A stretch of DNA of 64,000 nucleotides from Bacteroidales bacterium (lineage in GTDB: Bacteria > Bacteroidota > Bacteroidia > Bacteroidales > UBA932), in NCBI GenBank assembly GCA_015060445.1, contig SUYL01000002.1, forward strand, positions 62,001 through 126,000. The letters are read 5' to 3'. Shown in pieces: positions 15,869 through 26,207 of this stretch (position 1 is its first letter; every line of letters begins with the position of its first letter). The translations under genes were made by a program, and so were the position numbers. Below the pieces are notes generated by a model. The model was not told the origin of the DNA and searched no databases. It saw nothing but the letters and a program-made list of their open reading frames with translations.

Positions 15869-17737
15869 TTATTTGTTTTCCAATTTTTCTATTTCAACTC
15901 CACTTACCTGCCTGGCCAGCAGTGCATTTGCCAGGGCGTCAGCTTGTGATTTGTTTGCAAAAGGGCCAATGACATATTTCATTACGCCGTTGATGTTGGC
16001 CTTTGCAATGTCTCTGCTGGTGTTTTCCCTTATTGCCGCCAACGCCTCAGCCGGAAGTACATCGTATCCTCCAATGGTTACCCTGTAAATGGAATTGTCC
16101 TGTTTTTCAATGATTCTTGCATTCTTTGTCCCGACAGATTTTCCATCATTGTATGCAGTGATCATTGCTGTAGGGAACCCCTTTCTCCTGACAGTGTTGA
16201 GGTTCTTCAGGGCCTCTGCGTATGTGTGGAAGACTCCCACCGAGTATGTGTATTTTCCGCTGGAAACCTTCCTCTCAAACACCGGACTGAACCCTTTGAG
16301 TGACTTGAGGCTTGCCTTCTTGTTGGTAGTCATGAGTTGGATATGGTAAACCAGCCCTTTTGGAAGTTCGGAAAGGTCTGCAATTACAGCCACATCAGAA
16401 ATTTTGAATGAAAGGTCCATTGCCGGTTCAATTACCTCAAATGTGAGTTGTGGAGCCTCTCCCAGAGTGCTCTGGATAAAGGAGAACTCTGCTGGTTGTG
16501 TTTCCTGCACAATTGTTGCCGTTTCCTGAGGTTCAAAATAATCATGTTCAACTGTAATCCCTTGGGCAAGGAGTTCCAGTTCCATCTCCTGGAGTTTTTC
16601 CATCCCTTGGCTTATCTTTCCGTTGAGCGACAAAATCTCCTTTTCCAGCAGCAGCATGTCCGGCTCCATGGCCACCCTCTTAAGTGAATCTGTGGTTGCA
16701 GCGTATCTGGCCCTGCGGCTGTCAAGTGCCGCAATTGTCTGTCCAAGCCTCTCCTGCAGCCCCTTTATTTCCTGTGCTGCCTGTGTGTATTGCGGATGTT
16801 CATCTTTTGTCCTGCTGCCATTCTGAGGGGTGGAAGGGGTGCTTTTACCTGCACCTTCAGGCAGAGTTGATACCCTTGCGGCCTCATTTTGGGAAATCCC
16901 CTTCTTGAGCGGGAATACCTCGTGCAGGGTTACATATGCTGTAACTTCTCCCTCCTTATTCTCACGGTCCGATATGAAAACTGTGAAACTGTTGTCGGGA
17001 GTATCATAATAAAAGTAGTCATTTGCGGTTGAAGAGAATGGGAATCCGAGGTTTTGTGCGGTATCCCAGTCACCTGTCTCCTCATTCCATTGGCTTACGT
17101 AGAGGTCATATCCCCCCATGCCGGTATGGCCGTTTGAGGCAAAGTAGAGTTTTTTGCCGCAAGGGGAGAGGTGGGGGAGGATTTCATCACCGGCCGTTGT
17201 TATGTTCTCATTTGCTATCTGCGGGGCCGACCACAAAGTGTCATTGAGTTTTGTGGAGTGCATTATATTCCATGCACCGCTCTCATCCTGTGCGCTGAAA
17301 ACCATGACCTTTGCATCTGCAGGGAAGTTCATTGCATTGAATATCCCCTGTGCCCCCTCTTTTGTGTAGCCTGCAGGGGGAGTTTTCCAGGAGTTATCGC
17401 CGAACCCGGGCAAACTGAGGAAGAATGACGGCAACGGGAATACCTTTTTGGCAACAAGTGTCGGCTCCGATGCAAACTGGAGCATGCTTCTGCCGTTCTC
17501 ACTCTTTACCAACTGGGTATATACCTCCATGTTGAAGATGGAATCTGCTTCAGTTTTCAGTGTGGAATCAGGTCTGGCGGCAAGGATGCCGTTGCAGATC
17601 TGTATTGCCTTGTCAAATTCATATCTGCTGTGATGTCCGGCAGCCGTTTCAAGCTGATGCCGGTAATCCTGGGAATATCCGGTAGAAAATCCCAAAAGGG
17701 TTGGCAGCAATATATATAGGTATGTGCGTATTTTCAT
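15869..17737 (-). CDS. PD40/WD40-like propeller protein with C-terminal SPOR domain
   Basis: 622 aa from the ATG at 17737 (the ORF-track start is 27 bp earlier, between gene and promoter). Signal peptide (about 1-23, ends STGYSQ), TPR-like N-terminal stretch (residues 25-75), PD40-type beta-propeller repeats (about 110-280: GDEILPHLSPCGKKLYFASN, GMGGYDLYVSQWN), a long Glu/Gln-rich coiled coil (about 310-400), and a C-terminal SPOR-like region (YHIQLMTTNKKASLKSLKGF; KYVIGPFANKSQADALANAL). Such proteins are periplasmic and may bind peptidoglycan; PD40 proteins often accompany gliding/T9SS or OmpA-type envelope machinery. The precise role is unknown. Confidence 0.85.
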   Translation of the reverse strand: MKIRTYLYILLPTLLGFSTGYSQDYRHQLETAAGHHSRYEFDKAIQICNGILAARPDSTLKTEADSIFNMEVYTQLVKSENGRSMLQFASEPTLVAKKVFPLPSFFLSLPGFGDNSWKTPPAGYTKEGAQGIFNAMNFPADAKVMVFSAQDESGAWNIMHSTKLNDTLWSAPQIANENITTAGDEILPHLSPCGKKLYFASNGHTGMGGYDLYVSQWNEETGDWDTAQNLGFPFSSTANDYFYYDTPDNSFTVFISDRENKEGEVTAYVTLHEVFPLKKGISQNEAARVSTLPEGAGKSTPSTPQNGSRTKDEHPQYTQAAQEIKGLQERLGQTIAALDSRRARYAATTDSLKRVAMEPDMLLLEKEILSLNGKISQGMEKLQEMELELLAQGITVEHDYFEPQETATIVQETQPAEFSFIQSTLGEAPQLTFEVIEPAMDLSFKISDVAVIADLSELPKGLVYHIQLMTTNKKASLKSLKGFSPVFERKVSSGKYTYSVGVFHTYAEALKNLNTVRRKGFPTAMITAYNDGKSVGTKNARIIEKQDNSIYRVTIGGYDVLPAEALAAIRENTSRDIAKANINGVMKYVIGPFANKSQADALANALLARQVSGVEIEKLENK

Positions 17738-17761
17738 TGAAAATCCTTTAAAAAGCAATAA

Positions 17762-17769
17762 CAAAGGTA
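17762..17769 (-). promoter_or_regulatory. -7 element (TACCTTTG) of the PD40/SPOR-nfeD-floA operon
   Basis: Minus-strand TACCTTTG, 25 bp before the ATG at 17737; matches TAnnTTTG. It sits back to back with the secDF promoter. Confidence 0.65.
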
Positions 17770-17799
17770 GGAAATACTTTATATATTAGGAAAAAATAC

Positions 17800-17807
17800 T
17801 ACATTTG
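17800..17807 (+). promoter_or_regulatory. -7 element (TACATTTG) of secDF
   Basis: TACATTTGCAC, matching TAnnTTTG, about 63 bp before the secDF ATG. Confidence 0.65.
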
Positions 17808-17870
17808 CACGTTAATTTTGGAAGTAGTCCCTATTTTAACAAGATTTAATAAATTTAAAACTATATAAAT

Positions 17871-20800
17871 ATGCAAAGTAAAGGAGCCATTAAATTTGTG
17901 GCAATTCTAATTGCGGTAGCCTGTTTGTATTCATTGTCATTCACATGGGTTACCAGCCATCAGGAGAAAAAAGCGGCCGAGTATGCCGCTGCTGCAGTTG
18001 AGGCAGAGCAGTTGAAACCTGCTTTTGCCAATGTAAAGGATGTTGACAAGGCATTCTATTTAGATTCAATTGCCAAGGAGAGAAACAGATTCTACATTGA
18101 TTCAATCTCTTCAGAGAAAGTATTTTTGGGATTCACCTACAAAGAGGTAAAGGAGAAGGAGATCAACCTTGGTCTTGACCTTAAAGGTGGTATGAACGTT
18201 ATGCTGCAGGTTCAGTTGAGAGACCTTATAGTAGCACTTGCAGACGGCAACCAGTCACCTGAGTTTGTAGAGGCTTTGGCTTTGGCCCAGAAGAAGGAGT
18301 TGGAGAGCAGGGCAGACTTCATCACCCTTTTTGAGGAGAGTTGGAATGAGGTAGCACCCGGCAAGAGACTTTCAACCATCTTCGGTACTTTTGAGATGCG
18401 CGAGAAAATCAAACCTGAGACTTCAAACGAGGAGGTTATTAAAGTAATCCGTGAGGAGTCTGAGAGTGCAATTGCAAACTCGTTCAACGTTCTGAGAAAC
18501 CGTATTGACCGTTTTGGTGTAACCCAGCCAAATATCCAGAAACTTGGAAACAGTGGAAGAATCCTTGTAGAACTTCCAGGTGTGAAAGAGCCTGAGCGTG
18601 TAAGGAAACTGCTTCAGGGAACTGCTTCATTGGAGTTCTGGCCTACATTTGAGAACACTGAGGTTTATCCATATCTTGCAGAGGCAAACTCTATTCTTGC
18701 AACTCTTCTTGCAGATGAGGAGGCAGTTGCTGATACAACAAATGCAGGTGATGCAGTAGAGTCTCTTCTTGCAGCAGATTCACTTTCTGCAGATGCACAG
18801 GCTTATGCAAAACAGAATCCTCTGTTCTTCCTTCTTAACCCAAGCGTATATAACGGCCAGTTGATGCCTGGTGCTACAATTGGTAGGGCACACTACAGGG
18901 ATACTGCAAAAATCAACTCATACTTGAGAATGCCTCAGGTTCAGGCTGTACTTCCAGTGGAACTTGTTCCACTTTGGACAGTTAAGGCAGACCAGAACGA
19001 CCCTTCAGGCGTTATCTTTGATTTGGTTGCAATCAAATCATCTTCAAGGGACGGCAAGGCTCCACTTGATGGTGGCGCTGTAACCGATGCTCAGGTTTCA
19101 TACGGCAACACTGGCGGTGCTCCAGGTGTAAGCATGACAATGAATGCACAGGGTGCCACTACATGGCAGAGACTTACCGCTGACAATATTGGCAAATCAA
19201 TTGCAATTGTATTGGACGGTATGGTTTATTCATATCCTACAGTTCAGACTGAGATTGCAGGCGGCCAGTCATCAATTACAGGTAACTTTACCATTACAGA
19301 GGCTGAGGACTTGGCAAACGTGCTTAAGTCAGGTAAACTTCCAGCCCCTGCAACTATTGTTCAGGAGCAGGTTGTAGGTCCTACTTTGGGTAGCGCTTCA
19401 ATTCAGGCAGGTATGATTTCATTTGTAATAGCATTCGTACTTGTTCTTGTATATATGGTAGTGTTCTATGCAGGTGCAGGTGTTGCAGCGTGTGTTGCAC
19501 TTATCTGCAACGTATTGTTCCTGTTCGGTGCATTGGTTTCATTCGGCGCAGTACTTACATTGCCTGGTATCGCAGGTCTTGTTCTTACCCTTGGTATGGC
19601 TGTGGATGCAAACGTTATCATCTACGAGCGTGTAAGGGAGGAACTTAGAGCCGGCAAAGCATTGAGGGCTGCAATCAAGGACGGTTATGGCAACGCTTAC
19701 TCGGCAATTATTGACGGTAACCTTACCACAATCATTACAGGTGTTGTGCTGTTCCTGTTCGGTTCAGGTCCTGTACAGGGTTTTGCAACTACATTGGTAA
19801 TTGGTATCATTACATCGTTCCTTACTTCAGTATTTATCTCAAGACTTGTGTTTGAGGCACGCCTTGCAAGGAACAAGAACATCACTTTTGAGAGCGGTGT
19901 TTCAAGGAACTTCTTGCAGAACACCAAGATCAACTTCCTTAAAGCAAGCAAGACAACCCTTACAGTTTCAGCGATAGTTTGTGTTGTATGTTTGGGCTTC
20001 ATGTTTACCAAAGGATTTACATACGGTGTAGATTTTACTGGTGGTAGAACTTTCGTTTTGCGTTTTGACAAAGAGGTAACAGCTGAGGATATTCGTCAGG
20101 CAGCCAATGCAGAGTTTGGTGAGACCGTTGAGGTTAAACAGTTCGGAGGTGCAAGCCAGATGAAGGTTACCACAAAATACAAGATTACAGATAACTCTAC
20201 TGAAGTTGATGCAGAGGTTGAGGCAAAACTTTACAATGCATTGAAAGGCTTCTTTGCTGCAGATATGACATTGGAAGAGTTTACATCAACTCAAGATAAC
20301 CCTAACGGTATCATATCTTCAGACAAAGTTGGTCCTACAATTGCAAACGATATAAAGAGGGATGCAGTTATTGCAGTGATCCTTTCATTGCTTGCAATCT
20401 TCCTTTATATTGCTGCACGTTTCCGCTATTGGACTTGGGGTGCCGGTTCAGTGATAGGTCTTGCACACAATACAATAATTGTTATAGGTTTCTTCTCAAT
20501 CTTCTCAGGAATTCTTCCTTTCAGCCTGGATGTTGACCAGACATTTATTGCAGCAGTGCTTACTATCATCGGTTACTCAATCAACGATACAGTGGTTATC
20601 TTTGACCGTATCCGTGAGAACAGGGTATTGTATCCAAAACGTCCTTTGGCAGACAACATCAACTCATCTTTGAACTCTACTTTGGTTAGAACAATCAACA
20701 CTTCAGTAACCACATTGGTGGTAATGTTGGCAATTGCATTGTTCGGTGGTGAGGTTATCAGAGGTTTTGCAGTGGCAATTATCGTAGGTATCCTTGTAGG

Positions 20801-20882
20801 TACTTATTCATCAATGTTCGTTGCAACTCCATTGATGTACAGACTCAGCCAGAAGGCAGAGGCTAAAAAAGAGAATAAATAA
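17871..20882 (+). CDS. secDF: Protein translocase subunit SecDF (fused)
   Basis: 1003 aa. SecD half first: TM1 (about 8-26), the SecD motif KEINLGLDLKGGMNVMLQV (about 104), periplasmic domain with NVLRNRIDRFGVTQPNIQ, then TM bundle with LTLGMAVDANVIIYERVREEL. SecF half follows: TYGVDFTGGRTFVLRF (about 720) and YSINDTVVIFDRIRENR. It uses the proton motive force to drive the late stages of Sec export at the inner membrane. SecD and SecF are separate genes in most proteobacteria but a single fused gene is usual in Bacteroidetes. It has its own promoter and terminator. Confidence 0.97.
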   Translation: MQSKGAIKFVAILIAVACLYSLSFTWVTSHQEKKAAEYAAAAVEAEQLKPAFANVKDVDKAFYLDSIAKERNRFYIDSISSEKVFLGFTYKEVKEKEINLGLDLKGGMNVMLQVQLRDLIVALADGNQSPEFVEALALAQKKELESRADFITLFEESWNEVAPGKRLSTIFGTFEMREKIKPETSNEEVIKVIREESESAIANSFNVLRNRIDRFGVTQPNIQKLGNSGRILVELPGVKEPERVRKLLQGTASLEFWPTFENTEVYPYLAEANSILATLLADEEAVADTTNAGDAVESLLAADSLSADAQAYAKQNPLFFLLNPSVYNGQLMPGATIGRAHYRDTAKINSYLRMPQVQAVLPVELVPLWTVKADQNDPSGVIFDLVAIKSSSRDGKAPLDGGAVTDAQVSYGNTGGAPGVSMTMNAQGATTWQRLTADNIGKSIAIVLDGMVYSYPTVQTEIAGGQSSITGNFTITEAEDLANVLKSGKLPAPATIVQEQVVGPTLGSASIQAGMISFVIAFVLVLVYMVVFYAGAGVAACVALICNVLFLFGALVSFGAVLTLPGIAGLVLTLGMAVDANVIIYERVREELRAGKALRAAIKDGYGNAYSAIIDGNLTTIITGVVLFLFGSGPVQGFATTLVIGIITSFLTSVFISRLVFEARLARNKNITFESGVSRNFLQNTKINFLKASKTTLTVSAIVCVVCLGFMFTKGFTYGVDFTGGRTFVLRFDKEVTAEDIRQAANAEFGETVEVKQFGGASQMKVTTKYKITDNSTEVDAEVEAKLYNALKGFFAADMTLEEFTSTQDNPNGIISSDKVGPTIANDIKRDAVIAVILSLLAIFLYIAARFRYWTWGAGSVIGLAHNTIIVIGFFSIFSGILPFSLDVDQTFIAAVLTIIGYSINDTVVIFDRIRENRVLYPKRPLADNINSSLNSTLVRTINTSVTTLVVMLAIALFGGEVIRGFAVAIIVGILVGTYSSMFVATPLMYRLSQKAEAKKENK

Positions 20883-20903
20883 GGTTCACATATGAGACAA
20901 AAA

Positions 20904-20934
20904 AGAGGCGTTCCAATGGGATGCCTCTTTTTTT
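20904..20934 (+). terminator. Terminator of secDF
   Basis: Stem AGAGGC(G) ... (A)TGCCTCT with a short loop, followed by seven Ts. Confidence 0.85.
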
Positions 20935-21023
20935 GTACAGGATGGTTTTGTGTTTTTTAGTAAAAATCACTATTTTGTAACGATTTTTATAAAAATATTG
21001 TGATACCCTTAAAAAATGAAGTT

Positions 21024-22397
21024 ATGGAACTACCTTTTGCAGAATCCTGGAAAATCAAGATGGTTGAACCTATAAGGAAAAGTACCCGAGAGGAGCGAGA
21101 ACAGTGGATAAAGGAGGCGGATTATAATTTGTTCCAACTTAAATCGGAACAAGTATATATAGATTGTCTTACAGATTCAGGGACCGGAGCCATGAGTGAC
21201 CGCCAGTGGGCAGCAATGATGATGGGTGATGAAAGCTATGCCGGTTCTTCTTCATTCTTTCAGCTTAAAGAGACTATATCACGCCTTACAGGATTTGAAT
21301 ATGTCATTCCAACCCATCAGGGCAGGGCTGCTGAAAATGTCCTTTTCAGCCATCTTGTAAAGGCTGGAGATGTTGTTCCGGGCAACTCACATTTCGATAC
21401 CACAAAAGGGCATATAGAGAGCCGCAGGGCAACAGCGCTGGACTGTACTGTAGATGAAGCAAAAGATACGCAGTTGGAAATCCCTTTTAAAGGCAATGTT
21501 TCTCCCGATAAACTTGAAAAGGCATTGCAGGAGCACTCTGACAAGGTCCCTTTTATAATTGTTACCATTACAAACAATACGGCTGGGGGACAGCCCGTAT
21601 CAATGGAGAATCTTCGTAAGGTGCGGGAAATTGCAGACAGATATGGGAAACGGGTGATTTTTGATTCTGCCCGCTTTGTGGAGAATGCTTACTTTATAAG
21701 AACCCGTGAGGCAGGATACGCAGATAAGACAATCAAGGAAATTGTCCGTGAAATGTTCTCATATGCAGACGGTATGACAATGTCTTCAAAGAAAGACGGG
21801 CTGGTGAATATGGGTGGATTTATAGCAACATGCCATGAAGAGTGGTATGAGGGGGCAAAACGCTTCTGCATTCCATTTGAAGGTTATCTTACATATGGTG
21901 GAATGAACGGCCGTGATATGGCAGCACTTGCTGTAGGATTGGATGAAAATACGCAGCTGGACAATATTGAAACCAGAATACGTCAGGTACAGTATTTGGC
22001 TGCCAGATTGGATGAGTTTGGTATCCCTTACCAGAGACCGGTTGGAGGACATGCAATTTTTGTAGATGCAGATAAAGTCCTTTCAAATATTCCAAAAGAA
22101 GAGTTCCCGGCGCAAACTTTGGCCATTGAACTCTATCTGGAGGCCGGTATCCGAGGTTGTGAAATAGGGTATATTCTTGCTGACAGGGACCCCGTAACCA
22201 GAGAAAACAGATTTGGAGGGTTGGATCTTCTCCGTTTGTGTATTGCCCGCAGGGTTTATACCAACAACCATATGGATGTAATAGCGGTAGCCTTAAAGAA
22301 TGTTTATGACCGGCGCAATGAAATAAAACGTGGAGTAAAGATTGTTTGGGAAACAGAACTTATGCGCCATTTTACAGTAAAATTGGAGAGGTTATAG
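21024..22397 (+). CDS. tnaA: Tryptophanase (beta-eliminating lyase)
   Basis: 457 aa from the ATG at 21024; the ORF-track start at 21000 is a GTG. PLP enzyme that splits tryptophan into indole, pyruvate and ammonia. The PLP lysine is in MSSKKDGLVNMGG. Two positions separate tryptophanase from the close relative tyrosine phenol-lyase: here HFDTTKGH carries Asp (Thr in the lyase), and CEIGYIL carries Ile (Arg in the lyase), so tryptophanase is the better call. No TnaC-type leader peptide with a Trp codon or tnaB permease is visible nearby. A 14-bp perfect palindrome ATTTTTATAAAAAT lies at 20983-20996 before the gene. Confidence 0.93.
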   Translation: MELPFAESWKIKMVEPIRKSTREEREQWIKEADYNLFQLKSEQVYIDCLTDSGTGAMSDRQWAAMMMGDESYAGSSSFFQLKETISRLTGFEYVIPTHQGRAAENVLFSHLVKAGDVVPGNSHFDTTKGHIESRRATALDCTVDEAKDTQLEIPFKGNVSPDKLEKALQEHSDKVPFIIVTITNNTAGGQPVSMENLRKVREIADRYGKRVIFDSARFVENAYFIRTREAGYADKTIKEIVREMFSYADGMTMSSKKDGLVNMGGFIATCHEEWYEGAKRFCIPFEGYLTYGGMNGRDMAALAVGLDENTQLDNIETRIRQVQYLAARLDEFGIPYQRPVGGHAIFVDADKVLSNIPKEEFPAQTLAIELYLEAGIRGCEIGYILADRDPVTRENRFGGLDLLRLCIARRVYTNNHMDVIAVALKNVYDRRNEIKRGVKIVWETELMRHFTVKLERL

Positions 22398-22409
22398 CCT
22401 CTCCAATTT
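22380..22409. terminator. Bidirectional terminator containing the tnaA stop codon
   Basis: Perfect 12-bp stem AAATTGGAGAGG / CCTCTCCAATTT with loop TTATAG; the tnaA stop TAG is the last part of the loop. It lies between the convergent tnaA and rnr genes. On the minus strand the stem is followed by TTTT. Confidence 0.8.
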
Positions 22410-24557
22410 CTATTTCTTTCTGGCAGACTTTTTCTTTGATGAAATCTTGTTCCATTCGGGGTCCCAAACCAGTGTGTAGTCTATGAGTTTCTGCTCCAGG
22501 TTGGTTTTGGAGACCTTTATCCTTACTTTGTCACCAAGAGTGAAGCGTTTGCGGGTGGATTTTCCAATGAGGCAGTAGTTCTTTTCATCGTATATGAAGA
22601 AGTCCTCCTTAATCTCGCGCAGCATAACCATCCCCTCTACTTTTGTAGGTTCAATTTCCACATACATTCCCCATTCGGTAATGCCGGATACCGAGCCCTC
22701 AAATTCCTGCCCAACCTTATCCTGCATGTACTCGGCAAGTTTGTATTTGATGCTGCTCCTCTCGGCCTCTGTAGCCAGGTGTTCCCTGTTTGAGGAGTGT
22801 TTGCACAACTCTTCCCACCGGTTCTTCTCCTCATTTTTCCCTTTGTCCAGATAATGGGTGAGGAGACGGTGTACCATCATGTCGGGATAACGGCGGATAG
22901 GGGAGGTGAAGTGGGTGTAGTACTCAAATCCCAGTCCGTAGTGCCCCACATTGTCTGTAGAGTATTTGGCCCTTGCCATTGAGCGGAGGGCAATTATTTC
23001 TATTGCGCCGCACTCGGGTTTCCCTTTTGCCTTCTCCAGCAGGGCATTCAGTTCGGTAGCCACCTCGCGGGCATTGTTCACCGGGCCCATCTGGTAGCCG
23101 AAATGTTTTACAAAATCCTTCAGGTTCCTTACCTTGTCATAATCGGGCTCGTCGTGGACCCTATATACGAATGTAGGCTCCTTCAGACGCAATCCTTTGG
23201 TTACACAGGTGGCAACCTCCTTATTGGCCAGGAGCATGAACTCCTCAATGAGCCAGTTTGCCTCCTTGCTTATCCTTTGTACCACATCTACAGGTTTCCC
23301 GGATGCATCTACAATAACCTTCATCTCGGGGCGCTCAAAACTTATTGAGCCGCTCTGGAATCTCTGTTCCCTCAATTTTCCTGCAATTGTGTGCAGGGTG
23401 AGGATTGCGCCTGCAACATCCTTGTCGGAGAAGGATTCCCCCTTCCTGCGTCGGGAAGAGACCTTTATGCTTTTGGTTGCAACTCCGCTGCCCATTTCTC
23501 CGAGGTATTTGAGGGTGTAGTCCCCGGCGGTGTCAATTACCTCCTGGGCCTGCTCATAGGAGTATCTGCGGTCTGAGTTTATTATTGTGCGGCCGAACCA
23601 CCTCTTTACCACCTTTGCAGTGGGGGTAACTTCAAAAACTGCGGAATAGGTGAGTTTGTCTTCCCCTGCCCTCAGTGAGCACAGGTTGTTTGAAAGCACC
23701 TCCGGAAGCATAGGTACAGTGCGGTCAACCAGATATACGGATGTACCCCTTTCGTAGGCCTCCTTGTCTATGATGTCGTGCGGCCTTACATAGTGGGTAA
23801 CATCTGCAATGTGTACTCCAATTTCATAATTCCCGTTCTCCAGTTCCTGCAGCGAAACAGCGTCATCAAAATCCTTTGCATCTGCCGGGTCTATGGTGAA
23901 TGTAAGTGTTCCGCGCATATCCTTGCGCCTTTTTACCTCTTTTGCATCTATCTCTACAGGAATCTTTGCGGCGGCCTCCTCCACTTTAGGGTCAAACCTG
24001 TACGGAAGGCCAAACTCTGCCAAAATGGCATGCATTTCTGTATCATTCTCCCCCGGTTCTCCAAGGATATCAATTATCTTCCCCACAGGTGCTTCTGAGT
24101 GCATGGGCCAATCTACCACCTGCACGGCAACCTTCTTCCACCCTGCATCCTCATCAATCCCATCCAGAGGAACCCTTATATCGTAAGGCATCACCCTGCT
24201 CTCCACAATTACCCAGCCTTGCTCTCCAAGTATCTGCAGTATCCCGATAAATGGTTTTGCACTTCTCTCCAAAATTGCCACAATCTCCCCTTCACTCCGG
24301 TGTTTGGCATCCTTTTTACGGGTAACGGCAACCCTTACCAGGTCTCCGTTGAGTGAGTGGAGCATCCTGTTTTGCGGAATGTAGATGTCATCTTCCCTGT
24401 CGGGAACAACAACAAATCCATACCCCTCACGGGTCATCTGCACTGTCCCCTCCACCATCTCAATTATTTTGCGGTTGGTGCTCCTTCTCCCCGCACTGCT
24501 GCGGGTTCTGCCATTTTTTTTGCCGGCATCCTTTTTACCTTTTCTCTTTTCTCTCAT
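22410..24557 (-). CDS. rnr: Ribonuclease R
   Basis: 715 aa 3'-to-5' exoribonuclease of the RNB family. A basic N-terminal tail (residues 1-30, KGKKDAGKKNGRTRSS), cold-shock/OB domains (about 35-200), the RNB catalytic domain with DPADAKDFDDAVSL (metal-binding aspartates) and HYGLGFEYYTHFTSPIRRYPD, and a C-terminal S1 domain (about 630-700, GSVSGITEWGMYVEIEPTKV) followed by a Lys-rich tail. It degrades structured RNA in the cytoplasm. Convergent with tnaA, divergent from gpmI. Confidence 0.96.
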   Translation of the reverse strand: MREKRKGKKDAGKKNGRTRSSAGRRSTNRKIIEMVEGTVQMTREGYGFVVVPDREDDIYIPQNRMLHSLNGDLVRVAVTRKKDAKHRSEGEIVAILERSAKPFIGILQILGEQGWVIVESRVMPYDIRVPLDGIDEDAGWKKVAVQVVDWPMHSEAPVGKIIDILGEPGENDTEMHAILAEFGLPYRFDPKVEEAAAKIPVEIDAKEVKRRKDMRGTLTFTIDPADAKDFDDAVSLQELENGNYEIGVHIADVTHYVRPHDIIDKEAYERGTSVYLVDRTVPMLPEVLSNNLCSLRAGEDKLTYSAVFEVTPTAKVVKRWFGRTIINSDRRYSYEQAQEVIDTAGDYTLKYLGEMGSGVATKSIKVSSRRRKGESFSDKDVAGAILTLHTIAGKLREQRFQSGSISFERPEMKVIVDASGKPVDVVQRISKEANWLIEEFMLLANKEVATCVTKGLRLKEPTFVYRVHDEPDYDKVRNLKDFVKHFGYQMGPVNNAREVATELNALLEKAKGKPECGAIEIIALRSMARAKYSTDNVGHYGLGFEYYTHFTSPIRRYPDMMVHRLLTHYLDKGKNEEKNRWEELCKHSSNREHLATEAERSSIKYKLAEYMQDKVGQEFEGSVSGITEWGMYVEIEPTKVEGMVMLREIKEDFFIYDEKNYCLIGKSTRKRFTLGDKVRIKVSKTNLEQKLIDYTLVWDPEWNKISSKKKSARKK

Positions 24558-24564
24558 AATTGAT

Positions 24565-24594
24565 TAACTTTGCGGCCGTTTGGCGGTAAATTTG
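24565..24594 (+). promoter_or_regulatory. Candidate tandem -7 elements upstream of gpmI
   Basis: TAACTTTG (24565-24572) and TAAATTTG (24587-24594) both match TAnnTTTG. Either could drive gpmI (ATG 24642). Confidence 0.5.
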
Positions 24595-24641
24595 CATTAC
24601 AGCCAAAGAGATATAAATGAATAACAAAACTAATAAATAAA

Positions 24642-26144
24642 ATGGACAAAAAAGTACTTTTAATGATTCTGGACGGTTGGGGAATTGGAAAAAACGATTC
24701 AACCAACGCCATCTATACTGCCGGGCAACCCAATATTGATGCCCTTATGGCAAAATATCCACACTCGCAACTATCTGCAAGCGGAGAGGATGTAGGACTT
24801 CCTGCAGGACAGATGGGAAACTCTGAGGTGGGTCACCTTAATATTGGAGCCGGCCGCGTGGTTTACCAGGACCTTGTAAAGATAAACAAGGCTTGCCAGA
24901 ACAGGACTTTGTTGGAGAACAAAGAGGTTAAGGCTGTATATGACTATGCAAAAGAGAGCGGCAAGGCACTTCACTTTATGGGATTGCTTTCAAATGGTGG
25001 CGTACACAGTTCAATTGACCAGTTGTTTGCATTCCTGGATGTGGCTGCAGAGTACGGTTTGGATAAAGTATATGTACACTGTTTTATGGACGGCCGTGAT
25101 ACCGATCCTAAGAGCGGTAAAGGCTTTATCGAGCACTTGCAGGCCCACATGGCAAAATCTACAGGAAAGATTGCCTCTGTAATAGGCCGTTTCTACGCCA
25201 TGGATCGTGACAAGAGATGGGACCGCGTTAAGGTTGCATACGACCTCCTTGTAAACGGACAGGGTGAGGTTGTTGCAAATCCAGCAGAGGCTGTTGAGGC
25301 TTCATACGCTGCAGGTGTAACAGATGAGTTCATCAAACCGGTAAAAGTTGAGGGAACCGCTACAATTGCAGCAGATGATGCAGTTGTGTTCTTCAACTTC
25401 CGTAACGACCGTGCACGTGAGATTACCAGCGTACTTACCCAGGCAGACATGCCTGAGATGGAGATGAAGACAATGCCTTTGTACTACTGCTGTCTTACCC
25501 CATACGATGACAAGTTTACCGGTCTCCACATTCTGTTTGACAAAGAGAATGTACAGGAAACCCTTGGTGAGGTTGTTGCTGCTGCCGGCAAAAACCAGTT
25601 GAGAATTGCAGAGACAGAGAAATATGCTCATGTGACATTCTTCTTCTCAGGCGGACGCGAGGCTGCATTTGATAGGGAGGACCGTGTACTTGTAAACTCG
25701 CCAAAGGTTGCAACTTATGACCTTAAACCTGAGATGAGTGCCCCTGAGGTAGCATCTGAACTTATAAAGGTTCTTGATACCAAAAAAGAGGATCTTGTAA
25801 TCCTCAACTTTGCAAACGGTGATATGGTTGGCCATACCGGAGTGTATGAGGCAATCACCAAGGCTGTAACCACAATTGACGGCTTGGTAAAAGAGGTTGT
25901 TGATTCAGCAGTTGCCAACGGTTACACTGTACTTATTACAGCAGACCACGGAAACGCAGACAACGCTGTAAACGCAGACGGTTCACCAAACACTGCACAC
26001 TCACTCAATTCAGTACCTTTCATAGTTGTGGATGGTGATGTTAAAGAGGTTAAGGATGGTATTCTGGCAGACATTGCCCCTACAATCCTTAAACTTATGG
26101 GCATTGCCCAGCCAGAGTGCATGACAGGTACACCGCTGGTGTAA
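24642..26144 (+). CDS. gpmI: 2,3-bisphosphoglycerate-independent phosphoglycerate mutase
   Basis: 500 aa. Alkaline-phosphatase-superfamily metalloenzyme interconverting 3- and 2-phosphoglycerate in glycolysis. The N-terminal metal site is in [10 protein letters not shown], the catalytic serine in [15 protein letters not shown], and further metal ligands in [12 protein letters not shown] and [11 protein letters not shown]. Length is standard (about 500-510 aa). It is followed by a clear terminator and is a single-gene unit between divergent rnr and dnaE. Confidence 0.97.
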   Translation: MDKKVLLMILDGWGIGKNDSTNAIYTAGQPNIDALMAKYPHSQLSASGEDVGLPAGQMGNSEVGHLNIGAGRVVYQDLVKINKACQNRTLLENKEVKAVYDYAKESGKALHFMGLLSNGGVHSSIDQLFAFLDVAAEYGLDKVYVHCFMDGRDTDPKSGKGFIEHLQAHMAKSTGKIASVIGRFYAMDRDKRWDRVKVAYDLLVNGQGEVVANPAEAVEASYAAGVTDEFIKPVKVEGTATIAADDAVVFFNFRNDRAREITSVLTQADMPEMEMKTMPLYYCCLTPYDDKFTGLHILFDKENVQETLGEVVAAAGKNQLRIAETEKYAHVTFFFSGGREAAFDREDRVLVNSPKVATYDLKPEMSAPEVASELIKVLDTKKEDLVILNFANGDMVGHTGVYEAITKAVTTIDGLVKEVVDSAVANGYTVLITADHGNADNAVNADGSPNTAHSLNSVPFIVVDGDVKEVKDGILADIAPTILKLMGIAQPECMTGTPLV

Positions 26145-26168
26145 TGGTTGTTGATAAATAAATTTTAT

Positions 26169-26201
26169 AGCCTTCCGCTTTGTGTTGCGGAAGGCTTTTT
26201 T
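26169..26201 (+). terminator. Terminator of gpmI
   Basis: Perfect 10-bp stem AGCCTTCCGC / GCGGAAGGCT, 8-nt loop, T-run. Confidence 0.92.
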
Positions 26202-26207
26202 GTTTAG

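Noticed and set aside
20935-21023. TnaC-type leader peptide before tnaA
   Set aside because: No short ORF with a Trp codon and rho-type region is seen in the 90-bp gap.
21000-22397. Tyrosine phenol-lyase instead of tryptophanase
   Set aside because: Asp in HFDTTKGH and Ile in CEIGYIL match tryptophanase, where the lyase has Thr and Arg.
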